From positions 25,163 through 89,162 of the forward strand of contig CABPWH010000001.1 of NCBI GenBank assembly GCA_902461085.1: a stretch of 64,000 bases of DNA, in the 5' to 3' direction. The stretch comes from an uncultured Collinsella sp. Lineage in GTDB: Bacteria; Actinomycetota; Coriobacteriia; Coriobacteriales; Coriobacteriaceae. This document shows, piece by piece, positions 45,915 to 53,675 of this stretch (position 1 is the stretch's first letter; the number at the start of each line of letters is the position of its first letter). The notes beneath the pieces are model-generated. The model made no database searches and was not told the DNA's origin. It worked only from the letters and a program-made list of their open reading frames with translations. The position numbers and the translations under genes are program-made.

Positions 45915-46772
45915 ATGCGCAAACTGTTTTCCCGTCAGCTCGTCGAGGCCCGTCACGAGATGCTGAGCATCTATGAGGCCGTCGATCTGGCCCTCCACGA
46001 TGCCGTGAAGGCCTATGTGACCGACGACCGCAAGCTCGCCACCAAGACCAAGAAGCGCACGCTTTCGATTGACGCGCGCTGCGCCAACCTGGAGGCCGTC
46101 TGCTACAACCTGATCGCCACGCAGTCACCGGTCGCCTCCGACTTCCGCCTGCTTCAGACGATCATCTACGTCGACTTTAACCTGCAGCGCATGACCGATA
46201 AGGTCCGTCAGATCTGCCGCGCCACGCGTCATATGATCAAGGCTGACATCTCGCTGCCCAAGGAGCTTGTCGGCACGGTCGAGGCCGAGGCTGAGGCCGT
46301 CTACCAGGTGCTGGGCTCTTCGCTTTCTGCGCTCGTCACCAATGACATGTCCATCATTTGCAACTTGGCCGTCGAGGACGAGCCGGTGCACGCTGCCTAC
46401 GAGAAGTTCTTCCGCACCTTTAACCGTATGGATACGGGCGACTTTATGGACGACGACAGCAACTATGACGACCTGCGCCGCGCCATCATGGTTTCGCGCT
46501 ACCTCGATCGCATCGCCTCGATTTCCATCGATGCCGCCTGCCGTCTGACTTTCCTGTTGACTGGTCAGCGCATGAATGCCGGCGATATCGCCCGCACTGA
46601 TGAGGATGAGCTCGAGAGCATGCGCGTGCCTTCGGGCGAGGGCGTTATCATGAGGCCCGCCGTCGACGCTCGCTACGTTGCCAAGGTGCCCGTTAACGAG
46701 GTCGGCGAGGGTCTTCGCTATCTGCTCGATCATCTTGAGGACGAGGACGATGGCGAGGACGACGAGGAGTAA
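45915..46772 (+). CDS. phoU: Phosphate signalling protein PhoU
   Basis: Helical-bundle protein that signals phosphate sufficiency and restrains the Pst importer. Two PhoU repeats are visible: the first ends with VASDFRLLQTIIYVDFNLQRMTD around residues 75-97; the second with YDDLRRAIMVSRYLDRIASISIDAA at about 180-204, each with the acidic metal-cluster helix. A ~65-residue C-terminal extension ends in a run of Asp and Glu; typical PhoU has ~220 residues, this one 285. It lies 92 bp after pstB in the same orientation. Confidence 0.92.
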   Translation: MRKLFSRQLVEARHEMLSIYEAVDLALHDAVKAYVTDDRKLATKTKKRTLSIDARCANLEAVCYNLIATQSPVASDFRLLQTIIYVDFNLQRMTDKVRQICRATRHMIKADISLPKELVGTVEAEAEAVYQVLGSSLSALVTNDMSIICNLAVEDEPVHAAYEKFFRTFNRMDTGDFMDDDSNYDDLRRAIMVSRYLDRIASISIDAACRLTFLLTGQRMNAGDIARTDEDELESMRVPSGEGVIMRPAVDARYVAKVPVNEVGEGLRYLLDHLEDEDDGEDDEE

Positions 46773-46809
46773 GCAACCCCGTTCGTCGAAAGATTGTAAA
46801 TACCTAAGT

Positions 46810-46845
46810 GAGCGCGGCCTTGCACATGCGGGGCCGCGCTCTTGC
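46810..46845 (+). terminator. Terminator after phoU
   Basis: GAGCGCGGCC (46810-46819) pairs perfectly with GGCCGCGCTC (46832-46841), followed by TTGCGTT. Ends the pst-phoU transcript. Confidence 0.7.
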
Positions 46846-46891
46846 GTTAGCATGGGACTACTTGTTTGGCTGTCAGCGGAGGCGATTAGCA

Positions 46892-47629
46892 ATGGATAAC
46901 TATTTGGACTTGATGCGCGCTCGCCGCGAGCAGATTCTTGAACGTTTTTATGCGGCGCTCGATCGCGCAGGCCGTCCCCACGACGCCGCGCGCCTCATTG
47001 CCGTGTCCAAGACCGTTGGTGTCGATGAGACCGTTGCCGCCATCCAGGCGGGGTATCGCCATTTTGCCGAGAATCGCCCGCAGGAGCTGGTTCGCAAGCT
47101 CACGGGTCTGGCGGAGCATCCGGAGCTGCCCGAGGTGCGCTTCGATATGATCGGCAACCTGCAGACCAATAAGATCAATGCGGTGCTGGGCTCAGCCGAG
47201 CTGATTCACTCGGTGGGTTCGCTGCATCTGGCGCAGGCGATCTCGAGCCGTGCTGTCCGCAAGATTGAGGCAGGCGAGCTCGCCGGCCCCCAGCGTGTGC
47301 TCATCGAGGTCAATGTGAGTGGTGAGGAGTCGAAGGGAGGCTTTTCGCCCGATGAGATTCGCGCCGCCGCGGGTGAGCTTGCGGAACTTGAGGGAATTTG
47401 CGTGCAGGGGCTTATGACTATGGCGCCCCGGGGGAATAAGGATGTGGCACGCCGCACCTTTGCGGGGCTTCGTGAGCTGAGGGATGAGCTGGAGGCGACG
47501 CATCCCGATTTGAACCTGCCTGAGCTTTCCTGCGGCATGAGCGAGGACTTTGAGTCTGCCCTTGAGGAGGGCTCTACGCTCGTTCGCCTGGGCAGGGTAG
47601 TATTTAGCCCGGAGTTTGCAGTAAAATAA
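46892..47629 (+). CDS. yggS: YggS family PLP homeostasis protein
   Basis: Binds pyridoxal phosphate and balances its pool; no enzyme activity is known. The 245 residues have the alanine-racemase-like barrel with the PLP Lys in LIAVSKTVG (about residue 38), FAENRPQEL, FDMIGNLQTNKI, IEVNVSGEESKGGF, and the phosphate-binding LSCGMSEDFE. The start at 46892 follows CGGAGG. It commonly precedes sepF in Gram-positive division clusters, as here. Confidence 0.94.
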   Translation: MDNYLDLMRARREQILERFYAALDRAGRPHDAARLIAVSKTVGVDETVAAIQAGYRHFAENRPQELVRKLTGLAEHPELPEVRFDMIGNLQTNKINAVLGSAELIHSVGSLHLAQAISSRAVRKIEAGELAGPQRVLIEVNVSGEESKGGFSPDEIRAAAGELAELEGICVQGLMTMAPRGNKDVARRTFAGLRELRDELEATHPDLNLPELSCGMSEDFESALEEGSTLVRLGRVVFSPEFAVK

Positions 47630-47689
47630 GGCTCTGAAGTGCGCACTGATTATCGGGGCGCCTGCACTAAACCGCGAGAGGACACAACC

Positions 47690-48412
47690 ATGGGCTTCCT
47701 TGACGAGATTAAAAATAAGATGCACCTGGGCGGCCAGCAGGGTTACGACCAGGGTTATGGCCAGGACGACGACTACGGCTACGATGACGGCTATGACGAC
47801 AGTTATCAGGGCAACGGCTACAGCGGTGCTTCGGGCGAGGGCTTCTACACCCAAGACGAGCCGAGCAACGGCCTGCTTGGTCAGACGCGCCGCGGTGAAG
47901 CTGAGTCGGTTGCCGTGTATACGCGCTCCGGTCAGCTGGTCGGCGATGACTCCCGCCATGCCACGACGTATAACCCGCCTTCGCGCTCGCAGGACAGTGT
48001 TGCGAGCGGTTATCGTCCTGGTGCCTATGACACGCCGTCGAGCTACGCCGAGAACACCCGCGCCCGTGCCGCCGCTGCGCCCGCGCCTGCACCGAGCGAT
48101 GCCTCGGCCTATGCGAGCAATATCATCAACGCCACACCGCAGCTGCCGGCCTATGTCCTGCGCCCCGAGAGCTATGACGACGTGGAGACCGTGGTGCGCC
48201 GCGTTCGCACCAAGCAGCCTGTCGCACTGATTTTTGTGGGCGTACGCACCGAAGTTGCCAAGCGCGTCTTGGACTTCTCTTACGGCTTTGCCTGCGGTCT
48301 GGGTGCCACGGTCAAGGAGGTGGGCGACCGCGTGTTCATGGTGCTGCCCGCCGGTTGCGAGGTCAAAGATTCCGATCTCAAGAAGCTTCGTGCCGACGGC
48401 TACCTTAAGTAA
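47690..48412 (+). CDS. sepF: Septum protein SepF
   Basis: Membrane-bound FtsZ anchor that substitutes for FtsA. The first ~12 residues (MGFLDEIKNKMH) form the amphipathic membrane helix. Residues ~14-50 are a striking Tyr/Asp/Gly/Gln-rich run, then a Ser/Ala/Pro linker to ~145, and the globular SepF domain is C-terminal (PESYDDVETVVRRVRTKQPVALIF in part, RVLDFSYGFACG, VFMVLPAG). Total 240 residues, longer than the usual ~150-200. GAGAGGA precedes the ATG at 47690. It would bind the ELPDFLK tail of FtsZ. Confidence 0.93.
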   Translation: MGFLDEIKNKMHLGGQQGYDQGYGQDDDYGYDDGYDDSYQGNGYSGASGEGFYTQDEPSNGLLGQTRRGEAESVAVYTRSGQLVGDDSRHATTYNPPSRSQDSVASGYRPGAYDTPSSYAENTRARAAAAPAPAPSDASAYASNIINATPQLPAYVLRPESYDDVETVVRRVRTKQPVALIFVGVRTEVAKRVLDFSYGFACGLGATVKEVGDRVFMVLPAGCEVKDSDLKKLRADGYLK

Positions 48413-48433
48413 AGACAAGACGAGGAGATTCCC

Positions 48434-48715
48434 ATCAACATCTACACTGTCGTCCAGCTGGTCAACACGCTGTTCAACTTCTATTCCACGCTCATTGTCG
48501 TCTACTGCTTTATGACGTGGATTCCCATGAAGCAGGGTGGTTTGCTTCAGGATATTGCCGCGGTGCTTGATAGCGTGTGCGGTCCGTGGCTCAACCTGTT
48601 CCGTCGTTTCATCCCGCCGATGGGCGGTATCGATTTTTCGCCGGTCGTTGCGATTATTGCGTTGCAGTTGGTGCAGAGGCTGGTTCTGCAGCTTCTTATA
48701 GGTATACTCGTGTAG
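48434..48715 (+). CDS. yggT: YggT family membrane protein with an apparent ATC start
   Basis: A 93-residue protein with two membrane segments: one near residues 5-27 (VVQLVNTLFNFYSTLIVVYC) and one near 70-93, with the polar, family-typical FRRFIPPMGGIDFSP between them. The only ATG in frame (48512) would delete the first segment. GAGGAG at 48422-48427 is 6 nt before an ATC at 48434, exactly where homologues start (M-N-I-Y). ATC initiation is rare, so either this is a true non-canonical start or a base error. It lies between sepF and divIVA as in other Gram-positive clusters. Confidence 0.82.
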   Translation: MNIYTVVQLVNTLFNFYSTLIVVYCFMTWIPMKQGGLLQDIAAVLDSVCGPWLNLFRRFIPPMGGIDFSPVVAIIALQLVQRLVLQLLIGILV

Positions 48716-48776
48716 AACTGACTTAGTAACTTACGTCGGGCGTGTAGCGCCGAGGCGATGAAAAAGGAGACTTGTT

Positions 48777-49451
48777 ATGGCTATTACCCCTGCAGACATC
48801 CAGGCTCAGACTTTCTCTGAGGCCAAGCGTGGCTACGATCCTACTGAGGTCGACGTCTTCTTGGAGACGCTGTCCTCCGAGGTCGACGCTATGCTCGCTA
48901 AGATCGTCGACCTTAAGGGTCGTCTGACTGCTACCGAGCAGCAGCTTGCCGATGCGCAGGCTCAGCTTGCCCAGGCTCAGGATGCCACCGCCCAGGCCGT
49001 TCCTGCCGCCCCCGTGGCTGCTCCCGCCCCTGACTTCTCCGCTCAGGAGCGCCAGATTTCCGCTGCCCTGATCGCTGCCCAGCAGACCGCTGAGACCATC
49101 GTTAACGATGCCAACGAGAACGCTGAGCGTATCCGCAACGAGGCTGACGCCAAGGCTCGCGAGGTTATCCGCCAGGCTCTGACTGAGAAGCAGGCCGAGC
49201 TCGAGGAGATCGATCGTCTCAAGGCTTCCCGTGAGGAGTTCAAGGCCGAGTATCTTAAGCTCATCCAGCACTTCATGGACGATGCCCAGAACTCCTTCCC
49301 GGCCGACCTCATGGCCTCCACGCCGGTCGGTTCTGCCGCTTCTCCTGCAGTGACTGTTCCCGCCGAGCCGCTGCCCGTCGCTGACCCGGTTGTCCCCGTG
49401 GCCGATCCCTTTGCCCCGATCGACAACTTTGCTGCCGACGACCTGGACTAA
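48777..49451 (+). CDS. divIVA: DivIVA/Wag31-type polar scaffold protein
   Basis: Coiled-coil protein that marks curved membrane at poles and septa. The N-terminal lipid-binding domain reads TPADIQAQTFSEAKRGYDP then VDVFLETLSSEV (about residues 4-36). Coiled coils cover ~40-70 and ~95-175, separated by an Ala/Pro-rich linker; the tail is Pro/Asp-rich. 224 residues, within the actinobacterial range. AAAAAGGAG precedes the ATG. Last gene of the division region, followed by a terminator. Confidence 0.92.
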   Translation: MAITPADIQAQTFSEAKRGYDPTEVDVFLETLSSEVDAMLAKIVDLKGRLTATEQQLADAQAQLAQAQDATAQAVPAAPVAAPAPDFSAQERQISAALIAAQQTAETIVNDANENAERIRNEADAKAREVIRQALTEKQAELEEIDRLKASREEFKAEYLKLIQHFMDDAQNSFPADLMASTPVGSAASPAVTVPAEPLPVADPVVPVADPFAPIDNFAADDLD

Positions 49452-49477
49452 CATTCGGCCTACAATTTAGTGCCTAG

Positions 49478-49507
49478 AAAGGACCCGCAGCTTGCGGGTC
49501 CTTTTTT
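49478..49507 (+). terminator. Terminator after divIVA
   Basis: AAAGGACCCGC (49478-49488) pairs with GCGGGTCCTTT, loop of 5 nt, T run of six. Textbook terminator. Confidence 0.92.
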
Positions 49508-49617
49508 ATGACTGTGCCGGGGTGCGTAACATAAAAACCAAGCCCTGCACATAGTGGCGCAGAACTCGGCGAACGGATGAACGGTCAAGGGTAGGCTTTA
49601 AGGCATGTCCCAAAAAT

Positions 49618-50148
49618 CTACTTGAGGAGGAAGTCGGGGAGGGGAATGGTGCGGGCCTCGCGATGCTCGGGATCGGCGATGTGGTCGGCAGGATAGCCAC
49701 AGACGAGCATGTGATAGGGATAGACGCCCTTGGACAGATTGAACTGTTCTTGTGCCACCTCAGGCTTAAAATGGCATACCCAGCACGTTCCCAGGCCCTG
49801 CTCGGTGGCCTCCATCATCATCTGATCACACACGATGGACGTATCGATTTCGCTGGAATTCATCTGATCATACGGGCGCACCCAAGCGTCATCGGTAACG
49901 CTGCAAATAAGGAAGACAAGCGGAGCCCCAAAGATAGACCCATCACGAGCAAACCGAGGCTGACAAGCAGCAGCCTTCTCCAGAAGCTCAGGCGTATCCA
50001 ACACCATCACACGGGTTGGATGGTTATTACAAGCAGAAGGAGCAATACGCCCAGCCTCAACAATGGCATCCACCACAGCCTGCTCCACAGAACGATTCTC
50101 AAAAGAACGACAAGAATACCGAGACCGAGCCAGATCCAAATAACTCAC
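49618..50148 (-). CDS. Nitroreductase family flavoprotein
   Basis: An FMN-dependent oxidoreductase of 176 residues. SRYSCRSFENRSV is the N-terminal FMN phosphate-binding signature, IAPSACNNHPTRVMV the next strand, and GLGTCWVCHF and MLVCGYPADH are typical of the small nitroreductase group. Substrate unknown; quinones, nitro compounds or flavin are possible. A GTG at 50148 with GGAGGG 7 nt upstream is preferred to an ATG at 50211, which would add residues unlike the family. The 5' half of the gene and the DNA before it have an unusual excess of A and C on the plus strand. Confidence 0.85.
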   Translation of the reverse strand: MSYLDLARSRYSCRSFENRSVEQAVVDAIVEAGRIAPSACNNHPTRVMVLDTPELLEKAAACQPRFARDGSIFGAPLVFLICSVTDDAWVRPYDQMNSSEIDTSIVCDQMMMEATEQGLGTCWVCHFKPEVAQEQFNLSKGVYPYHMLVCGYPADHIADPEHREARTIPLPDFLLK

Positions 50149-50428
50149 AACCAAGCCCTCCAAATTCAACGAATCAATCCAAAGTAAAACAAAGGGTACC
50201 CAAAGCCCCATCCACCCAAACGTTTAAGGCGGTCCCAAAGTTCCCAATCGGGTCCAAAGGCCCCGCCAACAAAAGCCCCATCGCTTTCAAAGTATCAGCC
50301 AAAGTTCCCAATGGTGGTACGTAAGGCGAAGGGCCGGCACCTGTTTACTTTCGAACGACTCTGCCATGCAGCCGGAGTGAGAAAGCAAACAGGTGCCGGC
50401 CCTTCGCCGCCGGGACACGTACCCCCAA
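50149..50428. other. 280-bp gene-free region
   Basis: Plus strand is ~70-78% A+C over several 60-base lines. CCAAAGTTCCCAAT is repeated at 50235 and 50299. An inverted repeat occupies 50325-50408. No gene is seen. Confidence 0.6.
50325..50408. repeat. Inverted repeat after the DUF47 gene
   Basis: Perfect 22-bp arms (50325-50346 and 50387-50408) around a 40-nt core that begins ACTTTCGAAC, similar to the ACTTCGAAC found in the core of the element at 5789. It starts 20 nt beyond the DUF47 stop and may end that transcript. Confidence 0.85.
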
Positions 50429-51052
50429 TTAACTGTTCTTCATGACAATCGAATCCACGACATCGGCCACATTCTCGCAGCAGTCGGCGCAGTACTCCAG
50501 GAAGGCGTACACGTCACGCCAAGCGATGACCTCGAGCGGGTCCTTGCCGTTAACGTGCAGGTTGCGCATGGCGTTGATGTAGAGCTCGTCGGCCTCGGAC
50601 TCGATGGTGTTGATCTGGATGACGAGCTCGCGCAGGGTCTTGGACTTGCGGTAGTTGGGCAGCTCGACCATCAGGTCCTTCATGGCGCGGCAGGCGTCGG
50701 TCACCTTGTGGGCGATGACGATGGCATCGGGGTGGATGCTCTGGATGTTGGTGAAGTAGACGCGCTGCACGACGCCCTCGATACGATCGAGCACGGTGTC
50801 GAGCGAGCAGCTCATCAGGTCTAGATCCTCGCGCTCAAGCGGGGTGATAAAGGCGGTGAGCAAGGCGTCTTCGAGCTCGTGGTGCTTCTTGTCTGCCGCA
50901 TGCTCAATCGCATGCATCTTATTGAGCATGTCGTGGATCTGCGCGGGGTCAAAGTTCTCAAAAATCTTGGTGAGCAGCTCTGCGGCCTGGACGGCGAGGT
51001 CGGCGCAAGCGACGTAGTTGTCAAAGTAGAACGAATCGGGTTTCTTTGCCAT
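50429..51052 (-). CDS. DUF47 family (PhoU-like) protein
   Basis: A 207-residue helical protein of the DUF47/TIGR00153 family, the usual cytoplasmic partner of Pit phosphate transporters. Stretches such as KMHAIEHAADKKHHELEDAL, REDLDLMSCSLDTVLDRIEGV and EYCADCCENVADVVDSIV show the two acidic repeated helices also seen in PhoU. GAAAGGA precedes the ATG. It follows pit on the same strand with a 67-bp gap, so the pair is probably one operon in which this protein gates or senses transport. Confidence 0.9.
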   Translation of the reverse strand: MAKKPDSFYFDNYVACADLAVQAAELLTKIFENFDPAQIHDMLNKMHAIEHAADKKHHELEDALLTAFITPLEREDLDLMSCSLDTVLDRIEGVVQRVYFTNIQSIHPDAIVIAHKVTDACRAMKDLMVELPNYRKSKTLRELVIQINTIESEADELYINAMRNLHVNGKDPLEVIAWRDVYAFLEYCADCCENVADVVDSIVMKNS

Positions 51053-51119
51053 GGGTGGGTCCTTTCGAGGTGAAGACGGGTGGGCGAAGTAATGCGGTCC
51101 GGATGGACGCTCGGTTTGA

Positions 51120-52169
51120 CTAGAGGAACATCATGAACAGCTTGGCCATGACAAAGCTGATGAGTCCGCAGGCAGGGAAGGTGAAGAACCAGGTGAACAT
51201 CATGTCCTTGACGACGCCGAAGTTGATGGCCGAGAGGCGCTTGACGGCACCGACGCCCATAATGGCGCAGGTCTTGATGTGCGTGGAGGACACGGGGATG
51301 CCGGTAAGGGTGGCAAGCAGCAGGTTCGCGGCGCCTGCGAGGTCGGCAGAGAAGCCCTGATACTTCTCGAGCTTAACCATGCTCTGGCCGACGGACTTGA
51401 TGATGCGCTCGCCGCCCACGCTGGTGCCGATGCCCATGGTTGCCGAGCACAGCAGCATAATCCAGATGGGGATGCCGGCATCGCCGACGCTCGTCTGGCC
51501 GCTGGCGAAGGCCACGCCTAAAAAGAGCACGCCGATGAACTTCTGTCCATCCTGCGCGCCGTGCATAAAGCTCATGGCCGCGGCACTCGCGATCTGAGCG
51601 TATTTAAAGAAGACGTTGGCACGTCGCCTGTTGGCGGCGGCAAACAGAATCGAGACGAGTTTGCACAGGATCCAGCCCATGACAAAGCCCAGACCGATGG
51701 AGAGCGCCAGGCCGTAGATGACCTTCATCCATTCGTGGACGTTGACGCTGCTCGCGCCGCCGAGGGCGATAGCGGCACCGGTCAGGCCGGCGATAAGGCT
51801 GTGGCTTTGCGAGGTGGGGATACCAAAACGCGACGCTGTGGCGCCGTAGACGACGATGGAGAACAGTGCCGCGCAGAGGCACGCGAGCGCCATGGTGCTG
51901 TTTCCGCCAAAGTCGACGATATGTGAGATGGTGTTGGCGACGCTCGCGTTAAAGTGCGTCATGATGAGCACGCCGAGGAAGTTGAATGCGGCGCTCATGA
52001 GAATGGCGGCGCGGGCGGGCATGCAACGCGTAGTGACGCAGGTCGCGATGGCGTTGGGCGCGTCGGTCCATCCATTGACGAAGATGGCGCCCAACGCGAG
52101 GATCACGGTGACGGCAAGGACTGGGTTCGACACAATTTGGCCGAGGAAGGTTGAGAACGTTACGTCCAT
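51120..52169 (-). CDS. pit: Pit family inorganic phosphate transporter
   Basis: Low-affinity phosphate/cation symporter of 349 residues with about ten membrane segments. The duplicated signature is visible: NGWTDAPNAIATCVTTR near residue 32 and FMHGAQDGQKFIG near residue 205, each with the conserved Asn/Gly-Asp core. GIPTSQSHSLIAGLTGA and PVSSTHIKTCAIMGVG form the paired substrate loops. Only GAGAAAG lies before the ATG; a perfect anti-16S sequence sits ~53 nt upstream with no matching start. The downstream gene is DUF47. Confidence 0.93.
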   Translation of the reverse strand: MDVTFSTFLGQIVSNPVLAVTVILALGAIFVNGWTDAPNAIATCVTTRCMPARAAILMSAAFNFLGVLIMTHFNASVANTISHIVDFGGNSTMALACLCAALFSIVVYGATASRFGIPTSQSHSLIAGLTGAAIALGGASSVNVHEWMKVIYGLALSIGLGFVMGWILCKLVSILFAAANRRRANVFFKYAQIASAAAMSFMHGAQDGQKFIGVLFLGVAFASGQTSVGDAGIPIWIMLLCSATMGIGTSVGGERIIKSVGQSMVKLEKYQGFSADLAGAANLLLATLTGIPVSSTHIKTCAIMGVGAVKRLSAINFGVVKDMMFTWFFTFPACGLISFVMAKLFMMFL

Positions 52170-52221
52170 ATATGGGCTTTCTCGAAGTTTGCAGACACGT
52201 TACAAAAACATGATAAATCGT

Positions 52222-52231
52222 ATCACCTCCT
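52222..52231 (-). promoter_or_regulatory. Orphan strong Shine-Dalgarno sequence upstream of pit
   Basis: AGGAGGTGAT on the minus strand is a 10-base perfect complement to the 16S rRNA 3' tail. The nearest ATG is 14 nt downstream and opens only a three-codon frame (M-F-L-stop). It may be a ribosome standby site, a leader peptide signal, or chance. Confidence 0.4.
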
Positions 52232-52419
52232 GCGGGTCTCTTTACCGAGTTCTGATGGGAGAAGTGAACTTTTTGGCACTAAAATTGAATATTAGCCCTG
52301 TTGACCGCGGGTGTTCTTTTTGCTAACACGCCATGCGGACACGTGCGATTACTACGACACTCCAAAACCACAGTCTGTTCGCTTTACAACATGCAAACAT
52401 GCGTTCGATAATAGGAGGC

Positions 52420-52758
52420 ATGGAATATCGACAGACAGACGGCAAAACTCGGCGCGTACACAAGCAGTACGTGGACGTCGTGGCTCGCATCCTCGCGGGC
52501 GGACAAGTCGTGCCGGTTACCGTCTGCTGGGTCGACGGTCGCTGCTTTACGATTGACGAGATTGTCTCGTCCACGGGCTTTGGCTTAACGGTTCACGGTG
52601 TTCGTACGGCGACCTATAAGGTGCGTTTTGGCGGGCACGCGACCGAGTTGTATCTGGAGGACCAGACGCGCGAACGACCAGATGGCTCGCAGGCCCATCT
52701 GATGCGTTGGTGGGTGTGGGCATTCGACCGCACGCTCGAGGGCGAGCGCCGTGGGTAA
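52420..52758 (+). CDS. Small conserved-looking protein of unknown function
   Basis: About 112 residues, no signal or membrane segment. VHKQYVDVVARILAGGQVVPVTV then CWVDGRCFTIDEIV recall an uncharacterised Gram-positive family with the pattern P-x-x-I-x-W-x-D-G-R-x-F-x-I-D, but I cannot name a function. The C-terminal half has a YKVRFGGHATELYLED strand pattern and a Trp-rich end. AGGAGG is only 1 nt before the ATG at 52420; the ATG at 52399 is an alternative. It is divergent from pit and precedes the Bax-inhibitor-like gene by 84 bp. Confidence 0.65.
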   Translation: MEYRQTDGKTRRVHKQYVDVVARILAGGQVVPVTVCWVDGRCFTIDEIVSSTGFGLTVHGVRTATYKVRFGGHATELYLEDQTRERPDGSQAHLMRWWVWAFDRTLEGERRG

Positions 52759-52842
52759 GGACGTACGGCATTCGGGTACAATGACAGGAATCTTGTCAGC
52801 TACTGCGCCGTTATTTGTGGCGCTTTTTGAAAGGACGAACCT

Positions 52843-53538
52843 ATGAACGATATCCAGGGCTATCAGAACGGTCCCATCGAGACCGGCGCAAGCCGCGCCA
52901 AGGAGATGTCGCCGCGCGCGTACAATCTTGCCATGTCTGCCCTGATTTTCTTGGGCTTTTGCGCCATGGGCGCCGGCGCCTACTTTACGAGCACCATGTC
53001 GTTTGCGCGCATGATGATGAGCGGCGCCGCCTTGCCGCTGGTCTTTGGCTCGTTTATTTTGACCATCGTCGGCATGGTCATGATGTCGGCCGCCGCCAGC
53101 AAGCAGTCCGTGGGCCTGTCCCTTGTGGGCTACGTAATCTTTGCGAGTACCTTTGGCCTGACCGCGTCGTTTGGCCTTGCCAACTACGACCTGCCCACCA
53201 TCAACACTGCCTTTATCGCCACGGCCGCCATCACCTTTGTCTTTGGCGCCTTGGGCGTGACGTTCCCCAAGTTTTTCCAGCGCGTATATGGCATCGGTTT
53301 TGGCATTCTGCTCGCCACTATTCTGGTTGAGATCGTGCTGATGTTCATGGGCGTCTCGCAGACCATCACCGATCTGATCGTGATCGTGGTGTTCGCCGGC
53401 TTTATTGGCTACGACACCTATGTTGCCACGACGGTGCCGCCTACGCTGCCCAACGCCGTGCTCATGGCGTCCAATCTGTTCGTGGACATTATCAACGTGT
53501 TCCTGCGCATCCTGAACATCCTTGGCCGTCGCGACTAG
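52843..53538 (+). CDS. Bax inhibitor-1/YccA family membrane protein
   Basis: A 231-residue polytopic protein with seven predicted membrane segments after a ~35-residue polar N-terminus. The conserved C-terminal GFIGYDTYVATT contains the Asp that helps form the pH-sensitive calcium leak in BsYetJ-type proteins. Roles in ion leak or in modulating membrane proteases are known for relatives; the role here is not. GAAAGGAC precedes the ATG. The gene is followed by a terminator. Confidence 0.9.
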   Translation: MNDIQGYQNGPIETGASRAKEMSPRAYNLAMSALIFLGFCAMGAGAYFTSTMSFARMMMSGAALPLVFGSFILTIVGMVMMSAAASKQSVGLSLVGYVIFASTFGLTASFGLANYDLPTINTAFIATAAITFVFGALGVTFPKFFQRVYGIGFGILLATILVEIVLMFMGVSQTITDLIVIVVFAGFIGYDTYVATTVPPTLPNAVLMASNLFVDIINVFLRILNILGRRD

Positions 53539-53581
53539 TGGCGAATTGCGGCGGTGCTTGCCGTGCGTGTAAATCGATGCG

Positions 53582-53610
53582 AAAGGCGGTCCTTCGGGGC
53601 CGTCTTTTTT
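53582..53610 (+). terminator. UUCG-capped terminator
   Basis: AAGGCGGTCC (53583-53592), loop TTCG, GGGCCGTCTT (53597-53606) with two G-U pairs, then a T run. The stable tetraloop makes it a strong terminator. Confidence 0.9.
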
Positions 53611-53675
53611 GTACGCGGCGGGGTATCATGGATGGGAAAAGCCGATAGCGGCAGCGACAGGAAAGGTGACCACTT

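Noticed and set aside
50016..50324. Open frame of 102 codons (Gln/Pro/Asn/Lys-rich) near the nitroreductase gene
   Set aside because: Overlaps the nitroreductase start in antisense, no ribosome site; a product of the A+C-rich tract.
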